The notes: generated by a model not told the origin, from the letters alone. A stretch of DNA of 64,000 bases from Deroplatys truncata (GCA_030765065.1 CM060977.1:99155795-99219794); one strand, 5' to 3'; positions 35,330 through 47,255 are shown, counted from the stretch's first letter. Numbers and translations are program-made.

Positions 35330-35848
35330 TAACATACATTTAAGATATTTATATGAGAAATAAAATGCATAATTTAAACCTTCTCGGAATAAATTGTGAG
35401 ATTTTCTTTCGGAAGACATTTTATATACTTTTCTATCAACGGGTAAACCATGACAGATACACAAAACGTGCTCTAAAATACTTCAGGATCGCTTTAAAAA
35501 AACAGCTTATTTCAAATAAACTATTTTGCGGCATCAGCCTTTTCCAAGATATTCATTACCATTGGTTTGAACTTTTCAACACTTTTTCATTTTAAAAGTG
35601 CTTTTGCCACTCACTTTTTTCTGCGATGTCATCGAAAGACAATAGAGCTACCAGTTTTAAAACATTTGACTGTCGCGTCTCTTAGTACCTGCAACTAAAT
35701 TTGTACTGAAACCATTTCTGCAAATAGTTATCTCTTTAAACCTAAAGTGGATTGAAGAATAAAAATTTAGCAACAATATATTGCACAAGTGATAAAAACA
35801 AACGGTCGTGAATGGAGAATGTCATGTGAATGCAGCGCATTATATATA
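35330..35848 (-). mobile_element. Family A 5' half, minus strand
   Basis: ATATTTATATGAGAAATAAA, TTGCGGCATCAGCCTTTTCC, ATTTCTGCAAATAGTTATC and GTCATGTGAATGCAGCGCAT are the reversed family order. Confidence 0.75.
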
Positions 35849-35859
35849 TCTGTTTTTTC

Positions 35860-36060
35860 TATCCACTTAATGCTTAAGTAGATTAAACGTTATATATTTC
35901 GTTGTAGGTATAAGGGGGATACAGGTGATACTCCAATGTTAAAAGTCGGATCACACTGGTCTTAAATTTTCATACTTTCCATTACATCGCGAGAAACAAC
36001 TGAATAGCGGCAGCTCTTTCAAATATAGCCAAGGCATTGCAAAGTACAAGCACGGAATTA
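35860..36060 (+). mobile_element. Family A internal fragment
   Basis: TTTCTATCCACTTAATGCTT, TTCGTTGTAGGTATAAGGGG, CATCGCGAGAAACAACTGAA match one subfamily (compare 60060-60200). Confidence 0.6.
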
Positions 36061-36225
36061 TCATGAAAAAAATATATGTATATACTTTTTATAGGGGATT
36101 CAGGGGATTTCAAAACATATGTACGTGAATCACCTTAACCGAACTAAGGTGATAACTGGTTTCGATAAAGTACTTTTTCGAATAATCAAAAGTAAACAAT
36201 TAATCTGCGAATGGAAGGAAATATA

Positions 36226-37384
36226 GATGGTGTTTCATAAATAATGTTGGGTTTTAAGCAAAATTTATTTGGAACGTTTTCTGACTAGAAATTAAATTAC
36301 TTTTCAAAGTAGAGAACATAGATTCGATGGTTTCAGCCATCTTTCAGCGTCGTTTATTATCCCGCGACAGTACCAGTCTGGTTTTAGATGCGAAGAATTC
36401 GTTGAGACCCATTTCCAACTTCAATATTTTCTAAATTTCTTCCACGCAGGCCATGAATCGAAAGGTCCAAGAAGGTTCAAGATCAGGGATGTATGCTGGG
36501 TGTGGTAGCATTTCAACTCCTTCCAATCCCTGAATTTTTGTCATGGTTGTTCGTGCAGTATGGGGTGTTGATTGTCCTGATGCAAGGGAAATCTATTTCG
36601 GTTAACTAATGCTGAGTATCTCCATCTCAAAATGTCATAAACTCTACCAGTTGTTGAGAATAAAGATCCGCATTGATTGCACGCCCGTTTGGAACAAACA
36701 CTCAGTGAATCACTGCTTCAAAATTCCACCAGAGACTCAACATTAATTTGGGACCGAACTGATTTTTTTTGTTAACGATAAGTTTGGGAGGTTGATGGCT
36801 AATGTTTTGAGGCATCAGGTTTGCGATAATAGATACATTTTTCATCACATATGGCCATTATCCTGTTAAACCACATCATCCATGGGATTACCGATAAGCT
36901 GACGAGAGATATCCACTCTACGTTGAGCCTATTCAGGTGCCAATTCATGAGGTACAGATCTACAGCTTCTGTTTGATATTCCAAGTTTCTTAATCTGGCG
37001 ATGTATGGTATCTTTTGATGGACCGAGTTCTTCCAACAACCAACGAGTGATTTTTTGCGGATTTTCTTCCTAAACTCTGCGTGTATTCTCATTTATCCCA
37101 TAATTTAGGTCTTTCAGAACCTGGTAAATATTTAGTGTTTTCTTCTCCAGTGTTGAAACATTGGAACCATAGTTGTGCCACACGCTCAATAACGACACCT
37201 TCTCCTGCCACTTCATACATTTTTTGAGCCGCGGCAGCAGCTCTGTAGTCCTGTTTTCAGTAATGCTTTAGAACGACTGTAATCTCAAACTTTGTAACTT
37301 CCATTTTATAATTGTGTATTAACAACTAACGAATGAGACATTCTCGCAATATACACAATACTAACTATGGCATCATCTAAATAG
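36226..37384 (-). pseudogene. Mariner-like transposon, near full length, inactive
   Basis: The minus-strand coding region starts at about 37303 (MEVTKFEITVVLKHY) and can be followed to about 36300. A degenerate transposase includes the helix-turn-helix part at 37200-37050 (RVAQLWFQCFNTGEENT) and WMMWFNRIMAICDEKCIYY, the equivalent of the 'FLxRxVTGDExW' block. HQDNQHPILH is the second catalytic aspartate block, with a C-terminal FINDAERWLKP-like stretch. Several stops and frame changes break it. The ends AGATGGTGTTTCATAA and the reverse of TTAGATGATGCCATAG are weakly inverted, supporting the boundaries. Confidence 0.85.
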
Positions 37385-37540
37385 CATTGGCGAACCAAAG
37401 AAAATCAAGTATATCTTATAAAATACCAAACTTGAAAACTACTTATGAGAGAACGTAATAATTGTAATTCAAATGCATGTGGTAATGTTTAATGTAAACT
37501 ATTAGTCATACAGTATTGTGATCAGGTGCGCGAAAATGCC

Positions 37541-39565
37541 GGCGGACATAAGTACTTACACACAGTCTTGCTGTATATAGATTCTACCTTTATAATCAAA
37601 GTAATGAACTCTCACCTTTGTTATGTCCATATTTGTTTCATTTTCCCACAATGTTTGCGTATATAGAAACGTATTTAAATCCAAAGCATTTGTTAAAAGC
37701 CACAGACTAAAATGCTGACAGGGGTTGTTTTTGACGCAGACATAAGTATTCGCACCCTGGGAGTGATATGTACACAAAACACAACAGTAAGCCTCAGTTC
37801 CAAACTGAAGGTCACTGGGTTAGAATAGCAGCAAGGTCAGTGTGCCGGAGCAATTGACAAGATGGGTAGAAAAGGGAAGGAAACAACTCCAGAAGAGAGG
37901 AAGATAATGGTGACTACATGATGAGTGCATATTGTGGCATATGCCTAAGATGATAGGGTACACGACTCTCTGGGCACCGGGATCCGTGACAGCAGTCTGC
38001 CTGGGAGTAGGGAAACAAGGTGTTAGGGGAACTAAGTATTAGGGAGGGGATAGCGTCAGTGACGCCTGAGTTTAGCGTTGTTTTTAACAGTCAGTAAGTA
38101 AGATCCGTGCAGGGAAGAAGTGCGACTGCTAAAGCACGATGTCCTCGTCGGTAGACAATGGGAAAAGAATGTAAGTAATGTAATTAGTCCTTATCTCATT
38201 AAATCCTTAGCAATCCACTCTTCTGGAGTCTTAATTATGATAGTGTAGTGTCCTTCCCTTCCCTTAAAGCCAGTGATTAATAATATTTTTGGTACTTTCT
38301 TTAGCTGCGTTCCCCCGTCGTAGCCTCGCCATTTGAAGTTCTTGTTTAATTTGCCCGTACCCCTTGCAAGCGAGTAGCTCCCATCTGTTCTTATGAAGTA
38401 ATTTAAAGAGAGGCATACGACAATATCATATGCTGAAAATGCAAAGATTGTTAAGAGTAGCCGTTATACTGCGTGCCGTGTTGTTAAACATCATATAAAA
38501 CATAAACATTGATAAATATGTATTGTGTTGGAAGAACACGCAGATTATACGGGTTATTCAGAAAACACCTAAAACAAGTTCATCAGAGATTTCTGCACAA
38601 GGACAAGAGCTTTATGGAAAATAAATTCATCCGAAGACTGTCAGAAGGATATTTCAACGAGCCGGCTACAATGCTCGAGCTCCAAGAAAGAAGCCCTATA
38701 TCAACAAGGAAAATGGGAAGAAAGGGTTGCAAATTTCAAATGAATATGCAACCGATCAGAGTTCTGGATCAGAATAATTTTCTCTGACGAGAGCAAGGTC
38801 AACATTTATTATAACGATGATCGAATTTTGGTAAGGGGAAGACGAAATATTGATCTGGAACCAGATAAAAAGAAGTGTGAAACACAGCGGTGATGGCCTG
38901 GGGATGCATGGCTGGTTCAGTTTGGGGTACCTGGTATTTAATGATAGAATTATAGATCAGCATGTGTAACTGGATATTTTAAAGATAAATTTGAAAGTCA
39001 CTGCCGAAAATCAGGTTTTTAATTCTGAGTACTGTTTCCAACAGGACAATGATCCAAAATATACAGCATACAACGTACGTTCTTGGATTCTGTATAATAC
39101 TCCCCACACCCTATAAAACCTCATCACAGTTCGCAGACATAAACCCTTTTGAGCATTTGTGGGACGAGTTGGAGAGGAAAATCAGGGAACATATATTTCC
39201 AGTAAAACACACCTGAAGGAGGTGATTGTTCAAGAACGGGAGAATATTGAAGAAGCAGTATTAGGAAGAAGCAGTAACTTCTAAAATCAATTCAGAACAG
39301 TCTGAAGGCTGCTAGTAGGAGAGGAATGCATACATGCTACTAGAAGTATGCAACTAACATAAATTATTGTTTTAATAATTATGTCCATCCATTATCAAAG
39401 TATAGTTAAGACTTTTATTTTTTTCGGAAAAATAATCACAATTACTTCATGTATATATACAGACCTAGAAATATAAATACATACAGAATCGTTTGTATTC
39501 ATATGTTAAAATTATAAGTAACATTAAATATAATATCCTATGTGCGGATACTTCTAGCCACAAGT
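37541..39565 (+). pseudogene. Tc1-like transposon with long inverted repeats, inactive
   Basis: The transposase start is MGRKGKETTPEERKIMVTT at 37862, a well-known N-terminus of insect Tc1-like elements. After an insert the frame resumes near 38430 and reaches about 39355 with degenerate ETVRRIFQRAGYNAR, KVNIYYNDDRILV, FQQDNDPKYTAYNVRSW (catalytic aspartate kept) and INPFEHLWDELERKI. Frames change several times. The left outer repeat GGACATAAGTACTTACACAC (about 37544) and an inner direct copy GACATAAGTATTCGCACC (about 37738) give the IR/DR arrangement. The right outer end is TGTGCGGATACTTCTAGCCA (39541). Confidence 0.88.
37918..38428. other. About 510-bp insert within the Tc1-like transposase
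   Basis: The Tc1 coding sequence stops after ATGGTGACTACATG and resumes at about GCAAAGATTGTTAAGAG. The insert contains GGGCACCGGGATCCGTGACA and is GC-richer than the host element. No repeat family or coding content recognised. Confidence 0.5.
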
Positions 39566-39639
39566 ACTTTTGGTCGGTTACTTTAGAACAATTAATGGTC
39601 CGGGTAATAATGACCGAAGTAAGAAATCCTTTATGTGCG

Positions 39640-40960
39640 TTCCCCCCTTTCTGGAAACCTCCTTGGCGGCAGATTTGAAAAACCTCTCATAAGGAGTCGC
39701 CGATAGATAACATTTTGCTTTGTTGAGGAGCTATAGAAGGCCCTGACCCCTGTGTTCGAAAAAAGGCTTCTCCTCCCGGAACACCAGTTCGGTTTTCGTC
39801 AAGGACACTCCACGACAGTGTAACCACTGCGATTGACCGAGAAGGCTACCCTGGCTTTCAGGAGAACTTCAAACCATCGCAGTGTACATGGACATGGGAA
39901 AGGCCTTCTCCATAACGAGGTACCAAATAAAGTTCAAGGAGACAGATATCCGTCCCCCTATCTGACCTGATAGGTAGTTTCGTATAGCACTTTCTGGGTG
40001 CGTGTGGAGGGGAAGGTGCCCTTAGCCAGATACATAGCGGCCGGGATAAGTGAAGGGAGCGTACTGTCGCCGTTGCTCTTCGTCGCCTACATGACCGACT
40101 TCCCCACGAAACCCTACTGTTACGTGCCAATATGCCCACGACATCCTCATAATGGCACAGAACAAAAATATCGTTATTGCTTCCCTCCACTACAGAGGCA
40201 GCTCCAAGCCATTGGAAGTTAAAGTGAAAAGTGGAGAATGGCTATTAGCTCGCAGAAGAGCTCTCCCTACTGCTTCTTAAGGTTCGTCGCTGGCGGACGG
40301 AAAGAAGACCTCTGATACTGCTGCGGAGGAAAATCACCTGGGTTAACTCCGCCAAGTACCTCAGGATCCTGCTCAACCGCAGGACATTCAATCCCCATTT
40401 CAAGGTTAAAGTCAGCTTGGATAACGCTACACTTCGGCAGTATTATTCCGTGTCCCGCTCAACCATTCCCACTTACCTTAAACGGCGCGTGTATGGTGCG
40501 ATCATTTCGCCTCTGATACTGTACGTCTGTGAGGTCTGGGGTTCGGCAGCTCTGAATACCATCCGTAGCCTGTAAATCATGCAGAACAGGGCCCTTCGGA
40601 TGATCTACGCTACAGACGGTAGATTCCCATCAGATATCCTACACACACACTCACTCAGGTCTCCCTTACATAGTGAATGTATTGCGAGGGAGAGCTGGCA
40701 CAATGTACACTAAACTTGCTCCTCGTTCTAACCGGTTGGTTAACACACTTGGGCAATATGACTATCGACTGCCCAGACAGCGTAAAACTACCACTTGCCC
40801 AAGGTGGCATCTGCACACCACATCCCCCAAGTAAAGCAGAACTGAGCAGGGTCAGAGCTGGGTGGGTGACCACTCAGCCGTACGCCCACTCTTTCCTCGC
40901 CAATTCCTTACCTCATACACTCACTCCTTTCGGTTCTCTCGCTAGATGACACTGCTTTAT
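39640..40960 (+). pseudogene. Jockey-like LINE, C-terminal half of reverse transcriptase ORF2, with 3' tail
   Basis: Reverse-transcriptase blocks can be followed in shifting frames. EHQFGFRQGHST lies at about 39780 and VYMDMGKAFS at about 39880. ISEGSVLSPLLFVAYMTD at 40047 is the 'QGSVLSP' block, and YAHDILIMAQ at about 40130 is the YADD box with the catalytic pair altered. SAKYLRILLNRR is at about 40350 and ILYVCEVWGSAA at about 40520. The Jockey-type C-terminus KLAPRSNRLVNTLGQYDY is at about 40710. The N-terminal half and endonuclease are absent. The 3' untranslated part continues past the solo LTR at 40962. Confidence 0.85.
40820..40885 (+). pseudogene. 5S-rRNA-like motif in the LINE 3' region (first)
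   Basis: AGAACTGAGCAGGGTCAGAG and CTGGGTGGGTGACCAC resemble the 5S rRNA internal promoter segment (GAAGTTAAGCAGCGTCGGG ... CTTGGATGGGTGACCG). It is shorter and more decayed than the second copy at 41888. Not a functional 5S gene. Confidence 0.4.
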
Positions 40961-40961
40961 G

Positions 40962-41359
40962 TAGCGGGAAATGGTTGTTCAGTTGGGCGCCATTTGTAGC
41001 GGGAAAAGGTGATGTGCGCTATTAATAGCGCGAAATCGTTGGTCCTTGGGTTGTTGTTGCCTGTTGTTGTGTTCTTCTTCCTCGGCTATAGACGCTTGTC
41101 GGTTCCTGCGTATTCCATACCTAACTAAATCTAATTATTAAATCTCAGGTTATAGTGGGTGAAGCAATTTTCCCTTAATCAATGAAGTTTATACACAATT
41201 GAAATTATTATGGGCGGCTAGATTTTTCCCATTATTATAATAATCCCACCACTTTAAATAAGTCAGGAGCCTAGCTATCTGCACACGCACTCCCACCCTT
41301 GTATGCACCTACGTGCATTTGTAGTACCTCGTGCCGACGACAATTCGAGAAGATCAGTT

Positions 41360-41405
<46 letters not shown>

Positions 41406-41859
41406 CTCTGATTCCTTGTCTGCCCTTATATAGATGAGCCTAGTGACGCTCACCTCTGCGTTTAAAAATGTAACGACGTTTCTCATTGGTCTTCACACCC
41501 CGTTACCTTACATGTATGAGAATGTGTGGCTTCAGATCCGTGCGCTTAAGCGTCATCTTGGAGCGTTGTGAAGCCAGTTCCATATCTCCGTCTCTTTCTT
41601 TTCTCTATGTGTCTGTTTCTATTTCTCCGTACTGTTACCGGTTCTCTGCTTGTTGGCTTGAAAGGTACGATCTACTTAGGATTATGCTTTTCCTGAAGTT
41701 TTGCTAGCTCGCCCGTTTCTTACAATTAGCTCTGTACAAATATTAGATGTTGAATATCTTAACATGTTGGTGAATTATATTATTACTGTACACTTCTTAT
41801 ATGTATGGTTCCCTCTTCAAATGTACAATTCCTATATATGTATAAATTATCCCCTTTCA
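40962..41859 (+). mobile_element. Solo LTR (family W), plus strand
   Basis: 898 bp, TGTAGCGGG ... CCCCTTTCA, flanked by TTTA at 40958-40961 and 41860-41863. It matches the reverse of 13580-14422 over most of its length (CAATTTTCCCTTAATCAATG, CCCACCACTTTAAATAAGTC, CAGGAGCCTAGCTATCTGCA). It is longer because of a (GA)n tract at 41362-41401 and a repeated start word at 40995. A solo fossil with no internal region. Confidence 0.85.
41362..41401. repeat. (GA)n microsatellite inside the solo LTR
   Basis: About 20 GA dinucleotides; absent from the sister LTR at 13580-14422, so it expanded after the two copies separated. Confidence 0.95.
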
Positions 41860-41887
41860 TTTACTTAACGATCCAGCAAGCGGCCGG

Positions 41888-41955
41888 CTAAGTTAAGCAG
41901 TATCGGGGTTGGTCATCGCTTGGACGCATGACCGTCCCACAGTATCATCGACCAG
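41888..41955 (+). pseudogene. 5S-rRNA-like motif right of the solo LTR (second)
   Basis: CTAAGTTAAGCAGTATCGGG followed by CTTGGACGCATGACCGTCCC matches the 3' half of arthropod 5S rRNA at many positions, including the internal promoter. It belongs to the sequence into which the LTR inserted, so it may be the LINE 3' end or a 5S-derived SINE. Confidence 0.5.
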
Positions 41956-42894
41956 CGCCAATAGCACTATGAGAAGCCAACAACCGCCTCATCAGTCAAA
42001 CAAGACAGAAACTCTTGTTACTCGACTTCATCTATCATGTCGCACGGGGAAATCCATAACAAAACGGATAGGTACCGTGGCAATCTACCTTCCGCCCGAG
42101 ATTCGGGCGACATGTTCTTGGTCCTGGCTGCCGATCGTCGTCGAGTTGCCGAGTTCAGTCAGTCCGAGAGTCAGTCGAGTGCAGCCGACAGCTGAGAGCA
42201 GCGAAATTAGGCTATGCCGAGCTTCTAAGCGACGAATACAGTTGTTCGGTAGCATTTGGAGCAATCATTTGTTACAGTATTAAAATACGCAATAAGGTAA
42301 TTACAATGACCTTTTCATACCGTCGGTAATTTTTTCCTGAACTTTCTTCTCGCAAAGCTTGCGAGCAGCTATAACACTTCACCATTTGATAAGTGTTATG
42401 TCTTTTGGTGTTGATTCAATGCTTTGTTTTACAAACACAGTGCAACTTAAAAACAAAAACGTTTGTGTTATTGAACTCAACATTTCTCGTTAAGATTTGA
42501 AGAGGAATTTGTAGTATTTCTAACCTCAAATGCTTTGAATCTCTCGTCCGCTGTCACTGTTATTAACGGCTTCGAGTTTCTTTTCGAAACTTATCACAAC
42601 ACCCTTTCTTTTCGTTGATAACTTAAATTGAAATAAACTGCACTGACCAACACCAACAGTTGTGCAAGCAGTTAACACGTCTTGTTATAACGGTACAATA
42701 TTTCTAGCAGTATGAGTTAGAGGGAATGAGAATTAACTGTATTCAGCACCAAGTGCCTGTTTTGAAATTTAGAGCTGGCGCAAAACAAGATTGCCTCTCG
42801 TATTTTTTCGTTCATCTTGCTTACTTGTTCTTCTTCCTTCTCCGTTTCGGTTATGCAGAGTCCCATTAAGCGAATTTTTATTGTATTTACATTA
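41956..42894. other. Unassigned stretch
   Basis: A 124-codon frame (41909-42283) starts within the 5S-like motif and has no recognised domain. Remaining sequence is AT-rich and unassigned. Confidence 0.35.
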
Positions 42895-42968
42895 AAATGT
42901 CGACACTGTGTTTTTTGATACAATGCAATACTTCTAAGTACTACACACGTGGTAGTGAAATTAAGATA
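42895..42968 (+). mobile_element. Family A 3'-end scrap
   Basis: ATACAATGCAATACTTCTAA and TACTACACACGTGGTAGTGA match the last ~70 bp of truncated family A copies. Confidence 0.55.
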
Positions 42969-43368
42969 TATAAAGAATGTATCATAATTAATAGCGCATG
43001 CTGAAAAGGCTGAAAGTATACAATAGTGCAAGCAAAAACGTTCCAGTAAACATGAGTCCGCAAACAAACCATGTGGGAGATAATTGCAAATTTAGATTAC
43101 AAGCCGCCACTGACTTCATTAAGGAACAACTAATTAGTACAAATGAATTTGAAAAGAAGACTTTTCGTTTAATAATCGCTATTCTAAGTTGCCTCAAAAT
43201 TCACTCTAACTTAACAAGGAATACAATTCCACTTTAGTATGTTACATGTTATTAATACTGTACACTCCTCCCTGTTAAAGGAGGTTTTTATAGTGTTGTC
43301 CTTGCATCTGGATGCAACTCTGCACTCGACTCTGCGGCGAGTTTGGAATTCTTTCAAACATCCCCGGA

Positions 43369-43640
43369 TCATGTCGTAGTTCTTGACAGGAACGCGATTC
43401 TCTGCTCCATTACTTCAACGGTATCAATGGGTGCACTGTACACTCCATTTTTGAGGTAACCCTTTACAGATAAATCCGAAGGATTGAAATTAGGTGATCG
43501 TGCAGGCCAAGGTACAGACCCTCCTCGACCTATCCATCTTGTACCATATCTCCAGGTTAAGATGTCGGTACCACATACTCCGTCGTGGCTCAAGTGGAAA
43601 ATCTCAAGCAATTCACGTCAGTATGGCTCATAACCACACA
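43369..43640 (-). pseudogene. Tc1/mariner-superfamily transposase fragment, minus strand
   Basis: The 80-codon minus frame contains RWIGRGGSVPWPARSPNFNP and a downstream VYSAPIDTVEVMEQRI. This is the region ending at the third catalytic acidic residue (PARSPDLNPLDFxLWG, with D changed to N here) of a widespread insect mariner-like family. The same family is at 62301-63610. Both flanking parts of the gene are missing. Confidence 0.8.
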
Positions 43641-43910
43641 TTCGCAATAATAAATCTCACACATAGTTGTTTGTGGACCAGTAGACTTTTTTGTTCTATT
43701 ATCGTATACTTTCAATAGCTTCAGTTTGCGCTGCAATTGCAATACATTCTGTATACAAATACTATACATAGAATTACAAATAGTCAATGCAATAACTACA
43801 AAAGAAAAATATAGAAGAAAGTGGTTTGATCATCCTAACAACATGAATGAAAAAAACCTGTCTCATATGATTCTAAATTATAACCCACGACTTAGAAGTT
43901 GACGACCCAG

Positions 43911-43911
<1 letters not shown>

Positions 43912-43943
<32 letters not shown>
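43912..43943. repeat. (AT)n microsatellite
   Basis: About 15 AT dinucleotides. Confidence 0.95.
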
Positions 43944-43947
<4 letters not shown>

Positions 43948-44414
43948 TTCACATATTTTAGCAACTAAATAAGTAGACCGAAAATATGATCTACACAATG
44001 ATACTATGCAATTTAAGCTTATGCCATCCAGGATTTAAAACCAGCATGTTTGAGGTCTCCCCCACTCAACCCAATGAACTCTTTATTGGAAAAGGTGTCG
44101 GTTTTATTTTAACAGAATCGTTATACAGATTTTCATTAAAATATCTGGAATTTGAGGTATGGTATGACAAAACCTGAGTACTTCACATATTTTGAGAAAT
44201 TCTTTGCGGGGTTTCTTCAGTGTTTAAATTGCGTACGGATGAGAAACCAGAAGGATTTAAAGAACATGCAGCGATTCCATGGCAAAGTATTTTGGTACGA
44301 AGGCCTTGTTCTCATTTACCCAGAAAGATACAATGCAGTTAGGAGCCAGGCACAGCTTAAAACCTTCAGAAAATCAAGTTTTTAGAATGTTTATTATTTA
44401 ACTCACCAAACTTT
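43944..44414. other. Unassigned stretch
   Basis: Frames of 63-77 codons (43986-44177, 44152-44385) have no recognised domain. Confidence 0.35.
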
Positions 44415-44993
44415 TACCGAGCGAGATGGCACGGTCAAATATGTGACCTGCATTCAGAAGGTTTTGCGTTCGATCCCCGTCGATTGCCCACTCTAATCCA
44501 TGGGCTTTTCGTGGTTTCCACTAGTCGGCAGGCAAATAATGGGATAGTTCATCTTCTACTATGACCTTTCTGCCCTTCACTTCCTGCAAGCATCATCTTC
44601 CTCGTGATCTGTTTCAGGATTGCAGGACTTGGCGACGGTGCTCGGCAGGTTGCGTCTGGACGGTGGCTGTGTGTTCTGTAGAGGCGTCACTGGGTACTGC
44701 TCAGTTAGGCCTCTCCACCATGTGGGCTCTGTATGCGGACGCCGGTGGTTCAAGATTGTGGGTGGGCCCAGGCGGTGTCGGATACGTTCGATCTGAAAAC
44801 CTTAGACCTCGTCAATGCTTGCGCCTGGTGTCATCCGTAACTGGTCGCCTTCAAAGCTCTCCCACATCCTCCCCCCCAACCTGGAGTAACGGTAGAAGCA
44901 AAAATGTCCATTGTGGCTACTTGTGGTGCTGTACCCCAAATGTGGGGTTCCCTCCGTTGGTTTATATCTTTAACTTTACCTTAGCACGTGTTT
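44415..44993 (+). repeat. Long tRNA-derived SINE (family L)
   Basis: Head ACCGAGCGAGATGGCACGGT, B box GCGTTCGATCCCCG at about 44467, GCCCACTCTAATCCATGG. The distal body with GGTGGGCCCAGGCGG differs from other copies. The 144-codon frame at 44561-44995 reads through the SINE body and shows no protein family. Confidence 0.75.
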
Positions 44994-45317
44994 AAAGGAA
45001 TAGCTTTAAAAGTCCTTAATGACACACTGTAGTGTAGTTGGAAAAGTAGATAGGTATATTACTGTTACATATAGCCTCCTCTTTGTTACATTCACTTAGT
45101 GTTACAGATGATAGCCAGACCATAGGAACAATACCTAATTTAGATCGGCGGAGGCTACTTAATCATTGACGTGATGACGTCAACTGGAAGAGAGAAATGA
45201 GTGCAGCTGAGCAACCCTGAACAATGCATCAGGGTACAGTGTGTCTGCAACATGGACATCTGTAATAGCACTGAAACGTAAGTTACTGGCTCCTTCAGTA
45301 TCAGTTTATGTGTCACA
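44994..45317. other. Unassigned stretch with a small inverted motif
   Basis: TATAGCCTCCTC at about 45072 and GGAGGCTACTTA at about 45157 are opposed; the left word resembles 24890-24915. Perhaps a small non-autonomous element. Confidence 0.35.
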
Positions 45318-46172
45318 AATGTTTACTTTCTCTGCTAATTCTATTGTATTCCACCCAAAACTTCGATATCGAGATTTCACCTGAAATACATGTTTTCAAG
45401 CCCTCCTAATAAAAAACATTTTAATAAAAGGTACGTGTGTATGTCTATGAACGTATAACTCAAGAAAGAAAGAAATACAAAACTCAGGAAGAAAAAGAAA
45501 AGTCGCATAAATACCAAACTTGGAATTTAGTCGCAATACCTTCCAAAGATGCGACACGGAGGTTTTCAAGAAAATCCTCCACCCAAGACTACCCTTTACT
45601 TGGACGAATTTCGATATCTTTTATTTTCTAAAAAGTGTAAAAATTTTGATGTAATATACTAAAGATATTTACATTACAAATCAAATGTATATCTCGAAAT
45701 TTTGGTGAATAGCCTGGGAAGTCCACCATCTGGAAGAAATTGTGTATAATCTTATACAACTGGCAAATGTTAAACGTACTACACAAAAGGTGTTGATCTT
45801 TTAAAATAGACAATTTATTTCATATACATTTTTTGTGGCATCAGCCATTTCCGAGATGTCCGTTATTAATGTTTCGATTTCTTCAATATTTTGTTATTCT
45901 TTCTAAGTCCCATCGACTTTCAGTTGTTTCTCATGCTTGCATGGAAACAGCATTGAAATTTAAGGAAGCATATAGCGTCTAGTTCCTAAAAGTTTAACTA
46001 TCGCTGTTCTCTTTGTATTTATAAAGAAATGTGCAATGTAGCTATTTCTGCAAAGGCTAATTTAGATTAAAATATGGTAGATACAAAAATAAGCTTAAGT
46101 AAAAGTAGATTCTACACCCGCTAATAAACGATAGAGGTTAGAGAAAGTCACATGGATGTGTCGCATTCAAAT
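45318..46172 (-). mobile_element. Family A element, minus strand, near complete
   Basis: TGTTTACTTTCTCTGCTAAT to GAGAAAGTCACATGGATGTG, in reversed family order, including TACCAAACTTGGAATTTAGT and AGCATATAGCGTCTAGTTCC. Confidence 0.88.
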
Positions 46173-46174
46173 TA

Positions 46175-46400
46175 TTAGAAATTTTTTTTTTGAATGTGTG
46201 TCTGCTTACAGCACAGTAAAAAGGAATCTAGGTTACGTTTAGGATCATCTTGAGATGCTACACGAATATTTTCAAGTAGATGCCACCACATTGAACTACC
46301 TTTTACAAGGCAACCTTATTTTATATTTTTCTGAAAAATGGCCCTAACGATTTTGATTACAATCCTTTACGTTTAACACATTTGTATGACAATCTAAATC
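46175..46400 (-). mobile_element. Family A fragment, minus strand
   Basis: TGAGATGCTACACGAATATT, GCCCTAACGATTTTGATTAC match the middle of the family. Confidence 0.7.
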
Positions 46401-46434
46401 ACTTTTTAGTTTTTCTACCACCTTCTAGAGAAGG

Positions 46435-47255
46435 CATTGCATTCTTCTCAAAAATTCTATACGAAAATGTCACCAGAAATTCATGTTTTGAGACACTTGA
46501 ATAAAAATAGCACTTTTAGAAAAAGGTCCGCGTGTGTGTGTTTGTGTGAACAGGGTAACTCAACAACGAGAAGTCGGATAAGTACCAAAATTGGCGTTTA
46601 AGTTCAGTAACTTCCAAGGATGTGACGTGAAATTTTTTAAGAAAGTCCCATAGCTCCCAACTGCACTTTAAATGAAACTTTTTTCGAAAATTTCGATTTT
46701 ATAAAAAAAGGCTCTAAAGGATTTTGATTAAAATACCTTATTACAGTTACTTATATAACAGATAAAATGTATGTCTTGAATTTTCTCAGATAGCCTTTGA
46801 AGTCCTCTTCATTCGGAAGGAATTCTGTATAATCATGTATAACTGGTAAACGTTAAGCGATAGACGAAAACGTATTACAATAGTAATGTAGATCTCTTTA
46901 AGATAAACAATTTATTTCAAATAAGTTTTTTGTGGCATAAGTCATTTCCGAGATATCGATATTAAAGTTTGAAATTGTTCATTTTTGGTCATACTTTAAA
47001 ATCCTTTCCACATTCAGATACTTCCTGCGATTGCATGGAAACAGCAAGAATTTTAACGCTAGCACATAGCGTCCAGTTCTTAAACATATGACTACCACTG
47101 TTCCTTTTGGGTCTACAACAAAATGTATAATGTAGCTATTTCCGCAAAGGTTTATTTGAATTAAAATATAGTACAAGGAAAAATAAGCTTCAGTTTGAAT
47201 ACCCACTAATAAGGATAGAGGAAGTCATGTTAATGTAACACATCAGATTTTGTAA
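46435..47255 (-). mobile_element. Family A element, minus strand, near complete
   Basis: GAAGGCATTGCATTCTTCTC to GTTAATGTAACACATCAGAT in reversed family order. With the two preceding pieces it forms a same-direction cluster of three. Confidence 0.88.

Noticed and set aside
41888-41955. Functional 5S rRNA gene
   Set aside because: Only the 3' half is similar and with many differences; no terminator or full-length gene.
41909-42283. 124-codon open frame
   Set aside because: Begins inside the 5S-like motif, has no recognised domain and no supporting context.
44561-44995. 144-codon open frame
   Set aside because: Lies entirely inside a family L SINE body; other copies of the SINE do not keep the frame.
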